Source of the DNA: Nocardioides currus
GTDB taxonomy: Bacteria; Actinomycetota; Actinomycetes; Propionibacteriales; Nocardioidaceae
Direction of reading: 5' to 3'
DNA length: 64,000 bases
Assembly (NCBI RefSeq): GCF_003057875.1
Contig: NZ_PYXZ01000005.1
Span: forward strand, 272,124 to 336,123
The notes beneath the pieces were generated by a model. The model was not told the DNA's origin and made no database searches. It saw nothing but the letters and a program-made list of their open reading frames with translations. Shown piece by piece: positions 40,493 to 48,201 of the stretch (position 1 is its first letter; each line of letters opens with the position of its first letter). The position numbers and the translations under genes were made by a program.

Positions 40493-40837
40493 ATGGGACA
40501 GGCAGCGGAACCCGAACGAAGCGCGATCACGAGCACCGGGCACCCATGTCGGAGCGCGTCCTGGTTGGCGCACGCCGCCGTGGTGGTCCTGGTGGCCGGC
40601 TTCATCGGGCTCAGCGCCAGGCACGGCACGCCCGACGCCAACATCGGGCTGGGGCTGGGGTTGCTGGCCTTGGGGGTCCTCGGTGCTCCGTGGACGTTGC
40701 CGCTCCTCGTGTCCGACGAGCTGACCCTCGACTCCGGCGTGTTCCTCGCCGTGGCTGCAGGCGGAGCGGCGCTCAACCTGGCGCTGCACGCACTCACGCT
40801 CCGATGCTTGCGCGGGCGCTTGACGTCGACGCCATAG
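40493..40837 (+). CDS. Small membrane protein, three predicted helices
   Basis: A 114-residue protein with three clear hydrophobic segments (SWLAHAAVVVLVAGFIGLSA; GLGLGLLALGVLGAPWTLPL; VFLAVAAGGAALNLALHAL) and little else. ATG 40493 directly precedes a polar N-terminus; earlier in-frame codons are unlikely. No family recognised. Another small membrane-protein gene follows 74 bases later. Confidence 0.65.
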   Translation: MGQAAEPERSAITSTGHPCRSASWLAHAAVVVLVAGFIGLSARHGTPDANIGLGLGLLALGVLGAPWTLPLLVSDELTLDSGVFLAVAAGGAALNLALHALTLRCLRGRLTSTP

Positions 40838-40911
40838 GGCGCGGGCAACCCGCCGAGCGACATCGGTTCGTGGGGCTTCCGGCGAGGTCGTCCCGGGCGC
40901 ACACTGGTCTC

Positions 40912-41238
40912 ATGCGCACCCTGACTCGTCGCCTCGGCCCCCACGCACGTACGTCCTGGCTGGCCCTCGTCGGGTTCGTGGCCCTCCTGGTGGTCGTCTC
41001 GACCGTCGCGGTGCTCCTGAACGGTGGTGGCCGTCCGGCCGTCGTGGGGACGGTGTTCACCGGGGTCGTGGTCTTCGGCGTGCTGGCGGCGTTCCTCGAC
41101 GCGATCCTGGTGCCGGGCAACCCGGACGTACGGCGCGAGACGGGCCGCGCGGCCGGGTGGAGCGGGACTCTTGGTGCCGGCTGGTCCGACGGCGGCGGGC
41201 ACGGCGCGGGTGGCGACGGCGGAGGGTCCTGCCCCTGA
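40912..41238 (+). CDS. Small membrane protein with glycine-rich tail
   Basis: A 108-residue protein with two predicted helices (SWLALVGFVALLVVVSTVAV and VVGTVFTGVVVFGVLAAFL) and a cytoplasmic-looking C-terminal tail rich in Gly, Ser and Asp that ends in GGGSCP. Function unknown. It is the last gene before the repeated tRNA-end-like block that probably marks the island border. Confidence 0.6.
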   Translation: MRTLTRRLGPHARTSWLALVGFVALLVVVSTVAVLLNGGGRPAVVGTVFTGVVVFGVLAAFLDAILVPGNPDVRRETGRAAGWSGTLGAGWSDGGGHGAGGDGGGSCP

Positions 41239-41290
41239 CCGACCGCACCACGAGCTGCTCTGATCGAGTCAGCCAGGCCCAGCAGGTGTG

Positions 41291-41465
41291 GAAATGACAC
41301 AGTGGCGGCGTGCTGGGCACGCCGCCACTGATTCGTGTTGTACCCCCGACCGGATTCGAACCGGCGCTACCGCCGTCCAGAAATGACGCAGTGGCGGCGT
41401 GCTGGGCACGCCGCCACTGGTTCGTGTTGTACCCCCGACCGGATTCGAACCGGCGCTACCGCCGT
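41291..41465. repeat. Two tandem 86-bp copies: hairpin plus tRNA 3'-end-like segment (possible att scars)
   Basis: Copies at 41291-41376 and 41380-41465 differ at only a few bases. Each has the hairpin CAGTGGCGGCGTGC-TGG-arm and then, on the minus strand, a T-arm-like GCCGG-TTCGAAT-CCGGT followed by CGGGGGTA, as at a tRNA 3' end, and by the hairpin as its terminator. No matching 5' half of a tRNA lies upstream, so these are 3' fragments. Such fragments arise when integrases use tRNA ends as attB. The block lies exactly where the accessory region begins. Confidence 0.75.
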
Positions 41466-41623
41466 GAGAGAGCGACTGGGGGGTCGTCGGACGACGTTGG
41501 AAATCAGTGAACGTGCAGGTCAGAGCAGCAATTGACGACTGATCGCCGTTGGCTAGATTCGGCTGTTTCTGGACCTCGTGTTGCCCCAGTGTTGCCCGAG
41601 AGCCCCAATCGCGACCCGCCCCT

Positions 41624-41644
41624 TATAGCATTATTCGCTATACT
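41624..41644 (+). promoter_or_regulatory. XRE gene promoter with overlapping palindrome
   Basis: TATAGC-N7-GCTATA (41624-41642) overlaps a -10-like TATACT (41639-41644). Only six bases lie between TATACT and the ATG at 41651, so the transcript is probably leaderless and the palindrome is a likely autorepressor site. The block is strikingly AT-rich for this genome. Confidence 0.6.
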
Positions 41645-41650
41645 TCGACC

Positions 41651-42169
41651 ATGACGAGTAAGAGTCAGGTGCTGCGCGAGGTGATGCTCACGACGAGCAC
41701 CACGCAGTCCGGCCTGTCCCGGCTCAGCGGTGTGCGGCAACCGAGCATCAGCGGCTTCCTCTCCGGCAAGGTCGACCTCAGCGACGACCAGCTCGACCGT
41801 CTGTTGTCGTGCATGGGTTTCCGCCTTGAGGTCGTACGACGCCCCATTGTCCCCCAGTTGACTCGCTCCGAACGCCGCTCCTGGCAGCTTCACCGACGCC
41901 TCTCGAGCCTCCTGAACCGCGAGAGCATCCAGGGGTGGCGCCCAACGATTGAGCGCAACATGGAAAGGCTCAGCGGCCACGTCACCGGCCAGCCCCATGA
42001 ACGCAACCTCCAGCGGTGGCGCGGCCTCGTCGACCGTGGCGACCTCCCCGATCTACACCGTGTCCTGACGGGCCTCGACCGCGACTCCGTGGAGATGCGA
42101 GAGGTCTCCCCCATGGGCGGCCTGCTCACACAGGAGCAGCGCTCCGAAGTCATGGCGGTGGCGGGCTGA
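41651..42169 (+). CDS. XRE-type helix-turn-helix protein (probable antitoxin/repressor)
   Basis: A 172-residue protein. The N-terminal third is an XRE-like helix-turn-helix (SQVLREVMLTTSTTQSGLS, GVRQPSISGFLSGKVDLSDD). The basic, helical remainder is rich in Arg and Leu and not assigned. ATG 41651 follows a leaderless-type promoter with a palindrome. The next gene is a nucleotidyltransferase relic, overlapping at the stop. XRE plus DUF6036/AbiEii-type nucleotidyltransferase pairs are known toxin-antitoxin or phage-defence modules, so this is likely the antitoxin half. Confidence 0.75.
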   Translation: MTSKSQVLREVMLTTSTTQSGLSRLSGVRQPSISGFLSGKVDLSDDQLDRLLSCMGFRLEVVRRPIVPQLTRSERRSWQLHRRLSSLLNRESIQGWRPTIERNMERLSGHVTGQPHERNLQRWRGLVDRGDLPDLHRVLTGLDRDSVEMREVSPMGGLLTQEQRSEVMAVAG

Positions 42170-42735
42170 GGCGACGCGACCAACTGGAGCACGCCATCCG
42201 TGCGGCCTGCTAGATCATCCACCACTCCGAGGTCATCGTGGTCGGCTCGCAGGCCATCCTCGGCACCTACGACGAGTCACAACTCCCCGCGGCCGCAACG
42301 ATGTCCATCGAGGTCGACATCCTGCCGATGGCCGAGACCAACGACGAGACCGCGCGACTGGCCGACCTGATCGAAGGCGTCGCCGGCGAGTTCTCGCCGT
42401 TCGAGGAACTCCACGGCTTCAGCATCGACGGCGTCGACCTCGAGACGGCTGTGCTGCCCGATGGTTGGCGCGATCGCCTGGTCAAGGTGCAGAACGCCAA
42501 CACCGCGGCGCCGAGCGGCGAACCGCGCTTCACCGGTTGGTGCCTCGACAAGGAGGACCTCTGCGTCGCGAAGCTGATCGCCCTCCGCGAGAAGGACCGC
42601 AACTTCGTGGCTGCTCTGCTCAAAGCCAACCTCGTGGACGCTGGCCTGATCGCGTCGCGGTTGACGACGATACCGAGTAGGCAGGACGCCGCCGCTACCG
42701 AGCCAGCGCTCACCTGGCTCAGCTCGATGCGATGA
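42166..42735 (+). pseudogene. Decayed DUF6036-like (AbiEii-type) nucleotidyltransferase
   Basis: The reading frame continues from a CTG at 42166 that overlaps the XRE stop, where relatives would be expected to have ATG. It reads LRRDQLEHAIRAAC and then hits TAG at 42211-42213. After it, the same frame resumes: IIHHSEVIVVGSQAILGTY, a typical nucleotidyltransferase start with the GS motif, then IEVDIL supplying the metal-binding acidic pair, to a stop at 42733-42735. GTG 42238 could restart translation right at the GS motif but would lose the first strand and helix. Lost start plus in-frame stop argue for a pseudogene. Confidence 0.7.
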
Positions 42736-42901
42736 AGCGGGAACGGCTCCGTTGGACGTCGTTGGCCTCCACCGACTCCGCTGAAAATCTTGCGGACACT
42801 CTGCGGACCGACGGGCACCCTTTCGCTCGCCCAATGCGACGTTCCGATACCGGCAAGCTGCCCACGGCGCGACTCTTGCCAGTGCCCGCGACCCCCACGT
42901 G

Positions 42902-43915
42902 CTAGACGGACATGCTCGACGGCAGCGGACTGACGTGGATGGTGGCATTCGTGAGCTTGGGGACCTCGCGAAGGAGTTTCTCCTCGACATCGTGAGCGAT
43001 GGTGTGCGCCTCGTCGAGGTTGAGATCCGCGCCGACCAGGACGCCGGCCTCAGCCCTGATGCGATGGCCGATCCAGCGCAGTCGCAGGTACTCGACGTCC
43101 AGCACGCCGTCAGCACTCCCCGCGATTTCAGTCGCGCGGGTGGTGAGTGTCGGATCGACGGCATCCATCAGGCGGCGGTAGATGTCACGCGCCGCGCCGC
43201 GCAGAACCAGCAGGATGGCGATGGTGATGGCCAGGCCGATGAGGGGGTCGGCGAGGGGCAGGCCGGCCAACACGCTCAGGGCGCCGATCACCACGGCGAG
43301 CGAGGTGAATCCGTCGGTTCGAGCGTGGAGGCCGTCGGCCACGAGGGCGGCTGAACCGATGCGCCGGCCGACCCGGATTCGGTAGACCGCGACGATCTCG
43401 TTGCCCGCGAAGCCGATGAGCCCGGCCGCCACGACGACCCAGGGGTAGGTCAGCTCCACGGGGTCGACCAGGCGGCGTACGGATTCGTAGCCGGCCACCA
43501 CGGCTGAGATCGCGATCATGAGCACGATGAAGACGCCGGCGAGGTCCTCGGCGCGGCCGTACCCATAGGTGTAGGAAGCGTTCGGTCGGCGGCGTCCGAG
43601 GGCGAAGGTGATCCACAGCGGGATGGCGGTCAACGCGTCGGAGAAGTTGTGGATGGTGTCGGCGAGCAGCGCGACGGACCCTGTGATGACCACCACCGCG
43701 GCTTGGGCCACAGCGGTGACCAGGAGGGCGACCAGACTGATCTTCACCGCGCGGATGCCTTCGGCGCTGGCTTCGAGTGCGGAGTCCACCGAGTCCGCGG
43801 CGTCGTGACTGTGGGGTCGGAACACCTCGGCCAACACCCCGCGCAGGCCGCGCAGGCCGCGGCGGCTGTGGCCGTGGCCGTGCTCAGCGTGGTGCTCGCT
43901 TTGTGGGTGGCTCAT
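42902..43915 (-). CDS. Cation diffusion facilitator (zinc/cobalt-type exporter)
   Basis: A 337-residue CDF transporter with six helices that exports divalent metal (Zn, Co or Cd) by proton antiport. Metal-site motifs HNFSD (helix 2) and HARTD (helix 5) are both HxxxD, the zinc-type site. The N-terminus is histidine-rich (HHAEHGHGHSRR). The ATG at 43915 begins this His-rich segment. Divergent from an ArsR sensor with a matching zinc-type site, forming a self-contained metal-resistance unit. Confidence 0.93.
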   Translation of the reverse strand: MSHPQSEHHAEHGHGHSRRGLRGLRGVLAEVFRPHSHDAADSVDSALEASAEGIRAVKISLVALLVTAVAQAAVVVITGSVALLADTIHNFSDALTAIPLWITFALGRRRPNASYTYGYGRAEDLAGVFIVLMIAISAVVAGYESVRRLVDPVELTYPWVVVAAGLIGFAGNEIVAVYRIRVGRRIGSAALVADGLHARTDGFTSLAVVIGALSVLAGLPLADPLIGLAITIAILLVLRGAARDIYRRLMDAVDPTLTTRATEIAGSADGVLDVEYLRLRWIGHRIRAEAGVLVGADLNLDEAHTIAHDVEEKLLREVPKLTNATIHVSPLPSSMSV

Positions 43916-43997
43916 GTCGGCGTCCTTCAAGAAACTCGGAGGGGGTCGGTTGCCGCATCGCTCAGCCCTGGGGGAATCACGGAACAACCTACGACAC

Positions 43998-44032
43998 ATG
44001 ATGACATCTTCATACATTTGCGCCGATAGGCT
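43998..44032. promoter_or_regulatory. ArsR/CDF divergent operator and promoter
   Basis: An imperfect palindrome ATGATGACATCTTCAT (43998-44013) lies between the divergent exporter and sensor genes, as expected for an ArsR-family site. TAGGCT at 44027-44032 can serve as -10 for the sensor gene, whose GTG follows seven bases later, again suggesting a leaderless message. Confidence 0.5.
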
Positions 44033-44039
44033 GCACCCT

Positions 44040-44426
44040 GTGGCACACGAACCGACGCGTCATCGGCTCCCTCCCGACCTCGATGTCGAGACCGCCGTTT
44101 CGGTCGCATCCACCCTCCAAGCGTTGGCGCACGCCGGGCGATTGCGCATCCTGGCGACGCTGCAGGCAGGACCCGCCACGGTGGGGCGGCTCACCGAGTC
44201 ACTCGCCATGGAACAGTCGGCCCTGTCGCACCAGCTGCGCCTACTGCGTGACCTTGGGTTCGTCACCGCTGAGCGTCAGGGGCGACACGTCGAGTACCGG
44301 CTCTTCGACAATCACATCGGCGAGCTCATCGAGCAGGCCTTGTCGCACGCCGAGCACGTCAGGTTGGGAGTCGCCGAGCGAGACGCGGCCAGCGTTGATG
44401 GGGGCGTCGGCGCCTCTCGGGTCTAG
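44040..44426 (+). CDS. ArsR-family metal sensor, CzrA/SmtB type
   Basis: A 128-residue winged-helix repressor (LQALAHAGRLRILATLQAG; MEQSALSHQLRLLRDLG). Helix 5 reads DNHIGELIEQALSHAEH: Asp, His, His, His at relative positions 1, 3, 14 and 17, exactly the alpha-5 zinc site of CzrA (D84, H86, H97, H100). It should release DNA when Zn or Co rises and so induce the divergent CDF exporter. GTG 44040 is chosen from the promoter position and the His-rich N-terminus MAHEPTRHRL. Confidence 0.9.
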   Translation: MAHEPTRHRLPPDLDVETAVSVASTLQALAHAGRLRILATLQAGPATVGRLTESLAMEQSALSHQLRLLRDLGFVTAERQGRHVEYRLFDNHIGELIEQALSHAEHVRLGVAERDAASVDGGVGASRV

Positions 44427-44454
44427 CGGATCCGGGAACTTGGCCGGAGGCCGT

Positions 44455-45081
44455 TCACAGGAGTGTCGACCAGTAGGTCCAGAAGCGCTCGACGATGAGC
44501 GCGAGGATCAAGACGTAGCCCGCGAGCAGGATCGGCGCGTGCCACTCACCCAGGACGACGGTCGTCTGCGAACGCAGGATCGTGCCGCCAAGTACCCCGG
44601 AACGGGCGTTGCGCATGGTCACGTACAGGAACACGGGCCACGTGACCGCCCATACCGCCATGCAGTACGGGCACAACGCGTCGATGCGGTACAGGCTCTG
44701 GAAGACAAGCCACAGCACGAAGCCGATGCCAAAGGTCACGCCAGCCTGGAGCCCTCGCCAGAACCATGACGTCATCGCCGCGCCTGCGAGCAGAGCCGCT
44801 CCGACCGTCGCGACCACAGGGAATGCGGCGACCCCGATGATTGGGTTGGGAAACCCGAAGGCCTCGGCCTGAGCGGTGCGCATGATGGAGCCGCAGTTCA
44901 GGACCGGGTTGATGCTGCAGCTGGGCACATAGGTGTCGTCCGTCAGCAGGGCGATCTTCTCGGCCAACAGGACCATCGCTGCGACCGCTCCGATGACTCC
45001 GCACGCAAGTAGAAGCCAGGCCAGGGGACGTTCGCTGGTGTGACTGTGGTGCTCCGCGCGATTCGCTGCGGGTTCACTCAC
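44455..45081 (-). CDS. Vitamin K epoxide reductase-type membrane oxidase
   Basis: A 208-residue VKOR homologue, the actinobacterial counterpart of DsbB that reoxidises a DsbA partner by passing electrons to menaquinone. It has five hydrophobic helices, loop cysteines C55 and C63, and the active-site C137-P-Y-C140. The start codon overlaps the end of the DsbA gene by eight bases, so both are made together. This is the oxidising half of the envelope disulfide system. Confidence 0.95.
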   Translation of the reverse strand: MSEPAANRAEHHSHTSERPLAWLLLACGVIGAVAAMVLLAEKIALLTDDTYVPSCSINPVLNCGSIMRTAQAEAFGFPNPIIGVAAFPVVATVGAALLAGAAMTSWFWRGLQAGVTFGIGFVLWLVFQSLYRIDALCPYCMAVWAVTWPVFLYVTMRNARSGVLGGTILRSQTTVVLGEWHAPILLAGYVLILALIVERFWTYWSTLL

Positions 45082-45733
45082 CGAGGGCCTCGTCGAGAAC
45101 CGCGTTGAAGTCCTCGACCGAGGTGGGCTGGAACAGTTCGTCGTTCACGTAGAACGTCGGCGTGCCGGTGATGCCGAGATCCTCGCCGTCACTCACGTCC
45201 TGCCGCACGCGCTCGAGCACGTCCTCGGAGGCGTAGTCGGCGTCGTATTGCTCCATGTCGAGCCCGAGATCCTCGGCGTAGCCGCGGAAGAGGTCGTCCA
45301 TCGGCTTCTGCTGCTCGCCCCACTCCGACTGGGTCTCGTACATCTTCTGATACATCGCCTCGTACTGGCCCTGGCGGGCGGAGGACTCCACCGCGCGCGC
45401 AGCTCGCTCAGCGTTGAAGTGACCGGGTAACGGGAAGTAGCGGGCCACGAATGTCACCTGGCCGGCATAGTCCTCCCGCAACTTCTCCACGATCGGGTAG
45501 GCGGCACCGCACGCCTCGCACTCGAAGTCTAGGAACTCCACGAAGGTGACCTCGCTGCTGCCCTCCTCGCCAAGGACGTGGCTGTTCGAACGCACGATGG
45601 CAGAACTCTCGTCCGCGTCCGGTTGAGCCGTCGGCGTGTCTCCGCCCCCGCGACCTGCGAGGAGGGCGACGACGAGGAGCGCGGCCACGAGCACCGATCC
45701 CACGCCGAGGGATGCCTTGGTCTGGGTGCGCAC
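45074..45733 (-). CDS. DsbA-like thioredoxin-fold oxidoreductase, membrane-anchored
   Basis: A 219-residue protein with an N-terminal anchor (residues 11-27) and a DsbA-type domain. The active site is C72-E-A-C75 in FLDFECEACGAAYP and the cis-proline loop is ITGTPTFYVN. It would introduce disulfides into exported proteins outside the membrane and be recharged by the adjacent VKOR. GTG 45733 has GGAGG five bases upstream. A degenerate copy of the BlaI-type palindrome lies 26 bases upstream of the start, near the presumed promoter. Confidence 0.93.
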   Translation of the reverse strand: MRTQTKASLGVGSVLVAALLVVALLAGRGGGDTPTAQPDADESSAIVRSNSHVLGEEGSSEVTFVEFLDFECEACGAAYPIVEKLREDYAGQVTFVARYFPLPGHFNAERAARAVESSARQGQYEAMYQKMYETQSEWGEQQKPMDDLFRGYAEDLGLDMEQYDADYASEDVLERVRQDVSDGEDLGITGTPTFYVNDELFQPTSVEDFNAVLDEALGE

Positions 45734-45759
45734 AGGAGCCTCCGGGTCCGATTGGCAAA

Positions 45760-45776
45760 TACGATGTTGGATAGTA
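45760..45776 (-). promoter_or_regulatory. Predicted BlaI-type site A (dsbA-vkor)
   Basis: TACGATG-TTG-GATAGTA: the right arm is exact, the left arm matches the palindrome TACTATC at four of seven positions (in the dsbA orientation: TACTATC-CAA-CATCGTA). Same 17-bp layout as the perfect sites beside blaI and at 60335. Confidence 0.55.
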
Positions 45777-45916
45777 GTAGGGTGCTCCAACCGTCGATCG
45801 TGGGGGCGCACGCGTGAGCTGCGGAGTTGTGCCGATCGGCCCGGGTGGCACACTTGCTCATCGCTCGACGTCGCCTGCCGCCGCACTCCTGTCACGCCAC
45901 CGACCTGAGGAGCTTC

Positions 45917-46768
45917 ATGGGCCACCACCGAGCTGAGGATCGTTCGCGCCTGCGACGGTCGGGCACGGCGGCGCATGCAACGCCGATGATCCCGTCAGCA
46001 GGACCGGGAAAGCGCCGGGCGATTCGGCCGGCACCGCGCTTCCAACGGCTGCGCGGGTGGGCACCGACGCCCGTGCTGGCGGGCGTGGTGGCCCTCGCCT
46101 CGGCCACGGGCGGCGCTCTAGCCACCGCCGCCGCCCCGAGCGATCCCGCGCAGGCGACGGGCACGATGTCCTCGTTCCGCGCCAGCGCGGCGGTTTCCTC
46201 GGGGGCCCAAGCGGCTGGACGTCGCAGCATCGTCAGCCGGAGCGCACGACGGACGTCGTCGGGTGCGAGCGACACCCGGCTGGTCCGGGCAGCCGAGAGA
46301 CTTGGGCGCGAGCGCAACGCGGCCCTCACCCGGTTCGCCCAGCGGGCGGCAGCCTGGTCTGCCGAGATTGAGCTGAACAGGTGGTTCCTACCCGTCAACT
46401 ACGTCGCCCTCACCGCGCGCTACGGCGAGTACGGACTGTGGGCGAGCTCGCACACGGGCCTGGACTTCAACGGCGACGAAGGTGATCCGATCTACGCCGT
46501 CGCGAACGGCGTGATCACGTCGGTCGGCTACGACGGCTCCTACGGGAACAAGACCGTGCTGACCCTCCAGGACGGTACCGAGATCTGGTACTGCCACCAG
46601 AGCCGCTTCCTGGTGACGACCGGGCAGCAGGTGCGCGGCGGCGAGCAGATCGGCGCCATCGGCTCGACCGGCAACGTCACCGGATCACATCTTCACCTCG
46701 AGGTCCGCCCGGCCAGCGGAGGAACCACCGATCCCTACGCCGCCTTCGCGTCCAACGACCTTCTGTGA
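45917..46768 (+). CDS. M23 family metallopeptidase (LytM-type)
   Basis: A 283-residue exported peptidoglycan endopeptidase. A long basic N-terminus leads to one membrane helix (about 53-72), then a helical linker and the LytM domain. Zinc ligands are visible: H179 and D183 in SHTGLDF, H260 in SHLHLEV, with catalytic H258. The full domain RYGEYGLWASSHTGLD to GSTGNVTGSHLHLEVR is intact. ATG 45917 has a GAGGA site. It is divergent from dsbA-vkor. The next gene starts 26 bases later. Confidence 0.92.
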   Translation: MGHHRAEDRSRLRRSGTAAHATPMIPSAGPGKRRAIRPAPRFQRLRGWAPTPVLAGVVALASATGGALATAAAPSDPAQATGTMSSFRASAAVSSGAQAAGRRSIVSRSARRTSSGASDTRLVRAAERLGRERNAALTRFAQRAAAWSAEIELNRWFLPVNYVALTARYGEYGLWASSHTGLDFNGDEGDPIYAVANGVITSVGYDGSYGNKTVLTLQDGTEIWYCHQSRFLVTTGQQVRGGEQIGAIGSTGNVTGSHLHLEVRPASGGTTDPYAAFASNDLL

Positions 46769-46794
46769 CCACCCACCCCGCGGAGGAACTACGC

Positions 46795-48117
46795 ATGCCA
46801 TCACCCCTCGCCCACGGGCTGGGCGGCGGGAGCGACCTTCCCATCCCCGCATCCTTCGCTATTGCAGGAGGAACCGCCGCGCTCGTGTTGTCGTTCACGA
46901 TCCTCGTCCTCGCGTGGCGTGGAGCTAAGTTCGTCAATGTCGAGGGCGGCCGTGCCGCGCCCTCGTGGCTCACCGCGGCGCTCGACAGCCGCGCGCTCAC
47001 CGTCGTCGCTCGCGGATCCGGACTTGCTCTCCTCGCGTACGTCGGATGGGCCGCGATCTGTGGCCAGGACCTGCTCAGCAACCCAACGTTCGGGGTCGTC
47101 TACGTCTGGCTGTGGATCGGCATCGTGCCCACCTCCCTCTTGCTGGGTCCGTTCTTCAAGGCGGTGAGCCCGGCCCGCACCCTCCACCTGGGGCTGGCGC
47201 GGCTGGCAGGACTCGACCCGACAGAAGGCCTGTTCCGGTTGCCGCCCCGTCTCGGCTACTGGCCCGCCGCCACGGGCCTCCTGGCCTTCGTGTGGCTGGA
47301 GCTGGTGTACCCGGGCAACCAGTACCTCGGTCCGGTCAGGCTCTGGTTCGCCCTCTACTTCGCCACGACCGTCATCGGTGCGCTGCTGTTCGGATCCCGC
47401 TGGCTCGAGCGTGCCGACCCGTTCGAGGTCTACTCGACATTGGTGGGTCGACTGTCGGTATGGGGCCGCACATCCACGGGTGGTCTGGTGCTGCGCACCC
47501 CACTGAGGAACTTGGCCGGAATCCCGGCGGAGCCTGGACTCGTGGCGGTCGTGTCGGTACTCCTCGGGAGCACCGCCTTCGACAGCTTCCGAGCGTCCAA
47601 TTCATGGCTGCGTTTCTCTCAGACCACGACAGCAAGCGTGCCGCTACTGGAGACGACCCTGCTCCTCGTCGCATGCGGCGTCGTCGCAGTGACGTTCACG
47701 CTCGCCACCATGAGCGTCGGAGACGACACCGGACTGTCCCGACGCCGTCACCCGGCCGCGATGGCGCACTCCATCGTGCCGATCATCGTCGGCTACATGG
47801 TGGCCCACTACCTGACGTTCTTCGTCGAGACCGGACAGGAGACCCTTGCCCTGATGAGCGACCCGCTCACCGACGGATCTGACCTGCTCGGCACGGCCGA
47901 CCTCAGGGTCAACTACTGGCTCTCGCTGCACCCGACCTTCCTGGCAACGACCAAGGTGCTCGCCATCGTGATCGGGCACGTCGTGGGCGTGGTTGCAGCC
48001 CACGACCGATCGTTGCAGCTCCTGCCCGCAAAACGGCAGCTCAGCGGCCAGCTGCCGCTGCTGGCCGCGATGACGCTCTACACCTTCGCCGGCCTCTACC
48101 TGTTGTTCGGCGTCTGA
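46795..48117 (+). CDS. Multi-pass membrane protein, similar to proteins annotated fenitrothion hydrolase
   Basis: A 440-residue integral membrane protein with about ten to twelve helices. The start MPSPLAHGLGGGSDLPIPAS and the motif NPTFGVVYVWLWIGIVPTSL resemble a group of actinobacterial proteins that databases often call fenitrothion hydrolase. I recall this from memory; the enzymatic claim is doubtful for these relatives. Its place among redox, copper and cytochrome-maturation genes suggests an envelope role. ATG 46795 has GGAGG upstream; a GTG at 46765 overlapping the M23 stop is an alternative. Confidence 0.7.
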   Translation: MPSPLAHGLGGGSDLPIPASFAIAGGTAALVLSFTILVLAWRGAKFVNVEGGRAAPSWLTAALDSRALTVVARGSGLALLAYVGWAAICGQDLLSNPTFGVVYVWLWIGIVPTSLLLGPFFKAVSPARTLHLGLARLAGLDPTEGLFRLPPRLGYWPAATGLLAFVWLELVYPGNQYLGPVRLWFALYFATTVIGALLFGSRWLERADPFEVYSTLVGRLSVWGRTSTGGLVLRTPLRNLAGIPAEPGLVAVVSVLLGSTAFDSFRASNSWLRFSQTTTASVPLLETTLLLVACGVVAVTFTLATMSVGDDTGLSRRRHPAAMAHSIVPIIVGYMVAHYLTFFVETGQETLALMSDPLTDGSDLLGTADLRVNYWLSLHPTFLATTKVLAIVIGHVVGVVAAHDRSLQLLPAKRQLSGQLPLLAAMTLYTFAGLYLLFGV

Positions 48118-48201
48118 CCGGGTTCGGCGCCCGCTGGGAACAAGCGGCGACCCACCACTCGGCCGCGGGGCAAGCGCAGCGGCCAGCCCCATCGTGCCGC
48201 A

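Noticed and set aside
41340..41465. A complete tRNA gene on the minus strand
   Set aside because: Only the T-arm and 3' acceptor-like parts are present in each copy; no 5' acceptor, D-arm or anticodon arm fits upstream.
41310..41535. Short frames encoding PDSNRRY / PPTGFEPA-type peptides
   Set aside because: These peptides are well-known artefacts from translating tRNA 3' ends in antisense; the DNA is the tRNA-like repeat.
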